Assembly (NCBI GenBank): GCA_017303795.1
Contig: JAFLBR010000001.1
Location: 62,001-126,000 of the forward strand
DNA from: Cytophagales bacterium
GTDB taxonomy: Bacteria > Bacteroidota > Bacteroidia > Cytophagales > Cyclobacteriaceae
Direction: 5' to 3'
Length of the DNA stretch: 64,000 nucleotides
Part shown: positions 59,968-64,000 of the stretch, in pieces
How positions within the stretch are numbered: position 1 is the stretch's first letter
How the letters are laid out: every line of letters begins with the position of its first letter
The notes under the pieces: model-generated
What the model was told of the DNA's origin: nothing
Database searches by the model: none
The model's input: the letters and a program-made list of their open reading frames with translations, nothing else
Program-made: the position numbers and the translations under genes

Positions 59968-61047
59968 ATGATTCCTGTAACCAAACCCTTTCTTCCCCCC
60001 AAAGCTGAATACGATAAATACCTGGATGGAATCTGGCAGCGCAACTGGCTAACCAACAACGGCCCGTTAGTAAACGAGTTAGAGTTAAAACTGAAAGACT
60101 ACCTGAAGGTTGATCATCTACTGTTTCTAACCAACGGCACCATCGCTATACAAATTGCCATCAAAGCATTGGGCCTGAAAGGCGAAATTATTACCACGCC
60201 TTTTTCGTACGTGGCCACTACCAGCAGTGTGGTGTGGGAAGAATGCACACCGGTGTTTGCCGATATTGATAAGCGCACGTTAAACATCGATCCCGCCAAG
60301 GTGGAGGCGGCCATCACCCCTAAAACCACTGCTATTCTGGCCACACACGTGTATGGCAACCCGTGCGATATTGATGCGCTGCAAGCCATCGCAGCCAAAC
60401 ATAAGTTGAAAGTTATTTATGATGCAGCCCATGCCTTTGGCACGCTGTATCATGGCAAATCTGTTTTTGAGTTTGGCGATGTAAGTACGGCTAGTTTTCA
60501 CTCCACCAAACTTTTTCATACTATAGAAGGTGGGGCAGTAGTTACTACTTCGCCTGAGATATTAAAACGCATGGCCTACATGCGCAACTTTGGCCACGAT
60601 GGGCCTGAAAAATTTGCGGGCGTGGGTATCAACGGAAAAAATTCTGAGTTTCATGCCGCTATGGGGTTGGTTAACCTTTCGCACATAGAAGCTATTCGCC
60701 ATGCAAGAAAAACGCAAAGCGAGCATTACGATAAAGCGCTTAAAAACCTGAAGTTTCAAAAGCCGCTAATCTTACCAGGCGCTACGTTTAACTATGCTTA
60801 CTATGCGGTAGTGTTACCTACCGAAGAGCTTACGCTGCGCATGATTGAAGAACTGAATCGTAATTTGATTTATCCGCGCAGGTACTTTTATCCATCGTTA
60901 GATGAGTTGCCGTATTTGGAAAAAGTGGATTTGCCTATTGCCCGATCGGTAAGCAGCCGCGTGTTGTGTTTGCCGTTGTATCATACACTCACGTTCGAAG
61001 AGATTGATTTTGTAGCGCGCATTATGTTACGGGTTCAAAACAATTAG
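59968..61047 (+). CDS. DegT/DnrJ/EryC1/StrS family PLP aminotransferase
   Basis: 359 residues. It makes amino sugars from keto-sugar nucleotides. Marks: IPVTKPFLPPKAEYDKYLDGIW, FLTNGTIAIQIAIKAL, TTPFSYVATTSSVVWE, YDAAHAFG (PLP Asp) and STASFHSTKLFHTIEGGAVVT with the PLP-binding Lys. TTAATTTG ends 4 nt before the ATG, a near-leaderless promoter-like signal. It is 3 bp before the acetyltransferase gene, so the two probably make an N-acetylated amino sugar together. Confidence 0.93.
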   Translation: MIPVTKPFLPPKAEYDKYLDGIWQRNWLTNNGPLVNELELKLKDYLKVDHLLFLTNGTIAIQIAIKALGLKGEIITTPFSYVATTSSVVWEECTPVFADIDKRTLNIDPAKVEAAITPKTTAILATHVYGNPCDIDALQAIAAKHKLKVIYDAAHAFGTLYHGKSVFEFGDVSTASFHSTKLFHTIEGGAVVTTSPEILKRMAYMRNFGHDGPEKFAGVGINGKNSEFHAAMGLVNLSHIEAIRHARKTQSEHYDKALKNLKFQKPLILPGATFNYAYYAVVLPTEELTLRMIEELNRNLIYPRRYFYPSLDELPYLEKVDLPIARSVSSRVLCLPLYHTLTFEEIDFVARIMLRVQNN

Positions 61048-61050
61048 AGC

Positions 61051-61680
61051 GTGGTAGTAGCCGGTGCCAGCAGACATGCAAAAGAAATTCTTGATTTGCT
61101 CTATGGGCAGCATCAGGTAGATGATCTGCACTTCTTTGATGATGTTACCGTAAACGGCCCCGATTTTTTTTACGAACGTTTTCCAATTGTGCATAGCGTA
61201 GATGCGTTATCGGAGATTTTCAAAAAAGATAGTCGCTTTGTGTTAGGACTAGGCAACCCAAAAGCAAGATCGGTTGTAGCAAAAAAATTACTACAGGCCG
61301 GTGGTAAGTTGCATACCGTAGTAGCTGCCTCGGCCCGCGTGGGTCAGTTTCAGGTTTCTATTGGGGCCGGAGTTAACATTATGGAGTTTGTGTTGATAAG
61401 CAGCAGTGTGGCAATTGGCGAAGGAAGTCTTATTAATGCTTATGCCGCTATTCACCACGATGTAACGATAGGCGCGTATAGCGAAATTTCTCCGCGGGCT
61501 ACGTTGCTGGGTGGTGCCAGGGTGGGTGATTTTTGTAGCGTGGGGAGTGGAGCTATTATTCTGCCCAATGTAAAAGTTGGTAATAATGTGGTGATTGGAG
61601 CGGGTAGTGTAATCAGACACAATGTTGATGATAACAGTGTAGTGGTGGGCGTGCCGGGTCGGGTAATCAAAAAAAACTGA
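61051..61680 (+). CDS. PglD/NeuD-type sugar acetyltransferase
   Basis: 209 residues beginning at GTG 61051, 3 bp after the aminotransferase stop. The N-terminal Rossmann-like part (VVAGASRHAKEILDLL) binds the sugar nucleotide, and the C-terminal left-handed beta-helix shows hexapeptide repeats (VSIGAGVNIMEFVLISSSVAIGEGS.., VGDFCSVGSGAIILPNV, VGNNVVIGAGSVI). The His in AIHHDVTIG is the likely catalytic base. It acetylates the amino group made by the neighbour. Confidence 0.93.
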   Translation: MVVAGASRHAKEILDLLYGQHQVDDLHFFDDVTVNGPDFFYERFPIVHSVDALSEIFKKDSRFVLGLGNPKARSVVAKKLLQAGGKLHTVVAASARVGQFQVSIGAGVNIMEFVLISSSVAIGEGSLINAYAAIHHDVTIGAYSEISPRATLLGGARVGDFCSVGSGAIILPNVKVGNNVVIGAGSVIRHNVDDNSVVVGVPGRVIKKN

Positions 61681-61757
61681 TCTCTTATTAAGTATTTTCT
61701 GTGTAGCGCACCGTCAGATAAATTTTCAAATTGTTTACGTTGATCCTTATTTAGGTT

Positions 61758-63143
61758 ATGAAAAATTCAAAGAATGTAGTGTTGTTCTTGATTTTGGTTC
61801 TCGTGTTAATGTGGAATCCGTTAACGTCTTATATCTATTACTCGGAGCATGTCGTGTATGATTCAAAAATCCTGAGCCTTATTTTCTGGTTGATTCCGAT
61901 TATAGGAGTTATAGCCATAGTTTATATAAAACGAAAAGATACCGTATCGCCTCGTGTAGAAGGAATAGTTTTTAACAGTGCGTACGTGGGCATACTGCTT
62001 GGCTTTTTGGTTCTGATTAATTTTTTGATTGGGGTATTTACCAAACCCGATACGAGTAATCCCGATCAGGTGCTGAAAAACGAAGGGCTTATCTTTAAGC
62101 CGAACTCAGCAGCGGTTTATACTACGGTAGAGTTTAACTATCGTGCCGATATAAACGGATTAGGCCTGCGCAACAAAGAAATAAAAGTTGAAAAAGAGAA
62201 AGGCACGTACCGCATTTTATGTTTTGGCGATAGCTGGACGTTTGGCTGGGGCGTAGATGTGGAATACAGTTGGCCCATGCAAATGGAGAACTATCTGAAA
62301 GCAAATGGCTATACAAACGTAGAGGTTATTAATTGCGGCCAGGGCGGACAGTTTACTTCAACATATAAGGAATTTATTTCAAGAGCAGTGCCGGTATTAA
62401 AACCAGATTTAGTGTTGGTGGGTGTACTTCAGTTGGATGATCTGGCCCAACTCTTCGAAAACAAATTAGCAGCAGTGAAGGCTAATGTAAACAGTCCTAA
62501 ATTTTTTTTAAAGGCATTTCTGATGGCCTCGTTTGGTAACTACCTGAAGTTGGTAGCTCAAAACAACTCCGCCATCGAGATCAGAACGGTTTGGGAAGGA
62601 AATAATAATGATTTGATTAAGGACTTTAGCGGCATGCGGAAGCTGCGCTTCACCACGCTTACAGATACCATTCAAACTTTATTTAGAACCGGAAATCTGA
62701 ATCCCGGCTTGTTAAATAACTACATCGATTTTCCAGATCGGGTAACTATTTTCAATAACCCGAATCACCCCACAACACAAGAAGCTAAAAAGGAAATGAC
62801 CGAAGACTTTGAAAAAATGAATGCGGTGTGTAAAGCAAACGGAGCTGCGTTGATGTTTCTAAACTTACCTATGAATTATTTTACGGGGCATGTGGTAGAG
62901 CGAATGCCATCGGATGTGTTAAATGGATATTATCAGCAGAACAATAACATAGATTCTATTTATGCTTCCATCGCAAAAGCCAACCAGCTTCCGTACTTTC
63001 AACTTACCCAACATTTTATAGACCTGCCTGAGAAAGAGAAGTACTTTTTTAAGTATGATGGCCACCCTAATAAAATTGGCTACCAGGAAATTGCTACCGA
63101 GATAGGCAAGCATTTAATTGAAGCACAATACGTGGTGAAGTAA
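61758..63143 (+). CDS. Membrane-anchored SGNH hydrolase family protein
   Basis: 461 residues. Three N-terminal hydrophobic segments (about 7-25, 40-57 and 72-92) anchor it. The SGNH domain starts at ILCFGDSWTFGWGV (block I Ser, about 156) and continues with VINCGQGGQFTSTYKEF (block II Gly) and the final KYDGHPNKIGYQEIA (block V Asp/His, near 440). In polysaccharide loci such proteins move or remove O-acetyl groups; that fits here, but an esterase role elsewhere is possible. It lies 77 bp after the acetyltransferase gene. Confidence 0.85.
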   Translation: MKNSKNVVLFLILVLVLMWNPLTSYIYYSEHVVYDSKILSLIFWLIPIIGVIAIVYIKRKDTVSPRVEGIVFNSAYVGILLGFLVLINFLIGVFTKPDTSNPDQVLKNEGLIFKPNSAAVYTTVEFNYRADINGLGLRNKEIKVEKEKGTYRILCFGDSWTFGWGVDVEYSWPMQMENYLKANGYTNVEVINCGQGGQFTSTYKEFISRAVPVLKPDLVLVGVLQLDDLAQLFENKLAAVKANVNSPKFFLKAFLMASFGNYLKLVAQNNSAIEIRTVWEGNNNDLIKDFSGMRKLRFTTLTDTIQTLFRTGNLNPGLLNNYIDFPDRVTIFNNPNHPTTQEAKKEMTEDFEKMNAVCKANGAALMFLNLPMNYFTGHVVERMPSDVLNGYYQQNNNIDSIYASIAKANQLPYFQLTQHFIDLPEKEKYFFKYDGHPNKIGYQEIATEIGKHLIEAQYVVK

Positions 63144-63162
63144 GTTGATTGCACACTCCATC

Positions 63163-63444
63163 TATGAAACTGTCATTCCGGAGGAGCGAGAGAATGTTGG
63201 TTTGAAATTCAATTTCAATAAGCAGGTTGTAAATCATTACAGAAGCCTGCGAATTCCGGAATCCCGACTAAACAAGCACGCGATAACTTTGAAATGCTTT
63301 CATGGCTTGCTCACTGGTAACTTATTCGAGATCGCGGTATGGGATTTACATTACTGGCCTAATTATTTAAGGCAAGATACCAACCGCGATGACCGTGTTT
63401 GTAGATGTGGCGTTGATTGCCTTGTGGGAAACGCACAATCCATG
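63163..63444 (+). repeat. 282-bp tandem unit, copy 1
   Basis: Opens with TATGAAACTGTCATTCCGGA and carries GCACGCGATAAC, GATCGCGGTATGGG and CAACCGCGATGACC. The last two are the reverse complement of the ATCGCGGTTGGG..CCCATACCGCGATC element at 57.56 and 57.99 kb, so both loci hold one repeat family in opposite orientation. Confidence 0.8.
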
Positions 63445-63733
63445 TATGAAACTGTCATTCCGGAGGAGCGAGAGGGAATTGTTGATTGAAGCTCGGTTTC
63501 AATAAGCAAGTTGTAAATTAAAACAGAAGCTTGCGAATTCCGGAAGCTCAGTAATGTAAGCACGCGATAACTATGAAATGCTTTTACTAGCTCGCTCACC
63601 AGTAACTTCAACGAGATCGTGGTATGGGTTTGAAGTTTGGGACTACAACGATTCAACCCAAGCCACCCAACCGCGATGACCACTTTGTAGAAAGTGCGCT
63701 AACTGAATTGTAGGAACGCTCAATCCATTTTCG
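63445..63733 (+). repeat. 282-bp tandem unit, copy 2
   Basis: Same order of blocks as copy 1 with scattered changes, ending in GCTCAATCCATTT, followed by a short third start (GAAATGTCATTCC). Region 63144-63808 holds only these repeats and no gene. Confidence 0.8.
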
Positions 63734-63808
63734 AAATGTCATTCCCAATAGCTATCGGGAGGTGTGGGTAATATTTTGTGAATTTTTGAAAAACTTAACT
63801 TTCAATTT

Positions 63809-64000
63809 TCACAAAAATCCACGCTGCCGCCTGGCTTCAAAAACCGTTACTGCAGCCGCATTCGATACATTCATCGAATCGATTTTGCCCTGCATGGGGA
63901 TGATAATGTTGGCGGTACTGTTTTGCACCCATACATCTGAAAGTCCAGTGGCCTCGGTGCCCATTACAATGGCACACGGTTTTGTAAAGTCGGTTTCGTG
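63809..64000 (-). CDS. SpoU/TrmH family RNA 2'-O-methyltransferase (partial, C-terminal part)
   Basis: The last 63 residues of a SPOUT RNA methyltransferase; the N-terminus lies beyond base 64000. Motif 2 IVMGTEATGLS and motif 3 IPMQGKIDSMNVSNAAAVTVFEA, with the Asn-Val-Ser-x-Ala AdoMet knot, are diagnostic. It methylates a ribose 2'-OH in tRNA or rRNA; which one cannot be told from this part. Stop TGA at 63811-63809. Confidence 0.93.
   Translation of the reverse strand, partial: HETDFTKPCAIVMGTEATGLSDVWVQNSTANIIIPMQGKIDSMNVSNAAAVTVFEARRQRGFL

Noticed and set aside
63145-63683. 114-aa and 106-aa ORFs
   Set aside because: They lie wholly in the 282-bp tandem repeats and repeat the same YETVIPEER segment; no domain or promoter.

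Overview
The window looks like a chromosomal segment of a Bacteroidota bacterium, most probably order Cytophagales. The evidence is a Por/type IX secretion C-terminal sorting domain on a giant secreted protein, promoters of the TTTG-N17-20-TAnnTTTG type, weak or absent Shine-Dalgarno sequences, and family-level signatures: an ExbB/ExbD/ExbD set with a small extra membrane protein, a fused alpha/beta 2-oxoacid dehydrogenase E1, a TamB-like giant divergent from tsaD, and DUF2911, DUF2279 and DUF6132 proteins. No phage, plasmid, rRNA or CRISPR signature was seen.

Layout. 1-6.5 kb: ruvC (partial), a membrane GT2 glycosyltransferase, a GAF-SpoIIE phosphatase, then a tight plus-strand run of polysaccharide deacetylase, MurG-like glycosyltransferase, TatD DNase and L-asparaginase. 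6.5-7.1 kb: a solo GIY-YIG endonuclease gene between copies of an intergenic repeat that abuts a tRNA-Ser(GGA). 7.4-9.5 kb: proton-channel operon ExbB, small membrane protein, ExbD, ExbD. 9.5-18 kb: UMF1-type transporter, AMP nucleosidase, solo HsdR_N nuclease-like protein, alanine dehydrogenase, fused E1, lipoprotein, LuxE-like acyl-protein synthetase and an unlisted 38-aa lipoprotein. 18-28.8 kb: an NtrC-like regulator lacking its DNA-binding domain, the RNase P RNA, DUF2279 protein, TamB-like protein, then tsaD, thioesterase, smpB, an NlpC/P60-like protein without its catalytic Cys, and an HNH nuclease. 28.9-39.6 kb: a CbxX/SpoVK-like AAA+ protein, a RimK cluster, two tandem DUF2911 proteins, a redox/sulfur operon (DUF6132, two rhodaneses, OsmC, thioredoxin) preceded by a near-perfect CRP-type operator next to the Crp gene, and ffh.

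39.6-49.3 kb: REP-like palindrome cassettes, a calcineurin-type phosphoesterase, an AraC regulator, a RAYT (REP-associated tyrosine transposase) with its own flanking palindromes, a glycerate kinase/GntP permease/moeA operon, a VapBC toxin-antitoxin pair between moeA and moaC, a 42-aa membrane peptide, and moaE. 49.3-64 kb: a UDG-like hypothetical, the 2.2-kaa T9SS-exported esterase-like protein, and a surface-glycan block (GT2, DegT aminotransferase, PglD/NeuD-type acetyltransferase, SGNH hydrolase) whose genes are separated by several families of intergenic repeats. The window ends in a partial SpoU/TrmH RNA methyltransferase.

Cooperating genes: the Crp regulator probably drives the adjacent sulfur/redox operon through the operator at its own 3' end; MoeA, MoaC and MoaE belong to molybdenum-cofactor synthesis; PF05618 protease, RimK and aspartoacylase form one translationally linked cluster; the DegT, acetyltransferase and GT2 genes fit synthesis of an N-acetylated amino sugar in a surface glycan. 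The most unusual content is the mosaic of small palindromic repeat families, two of them tied to a nuclease or transposase gene. Everything here was read by eye; no database search was run.
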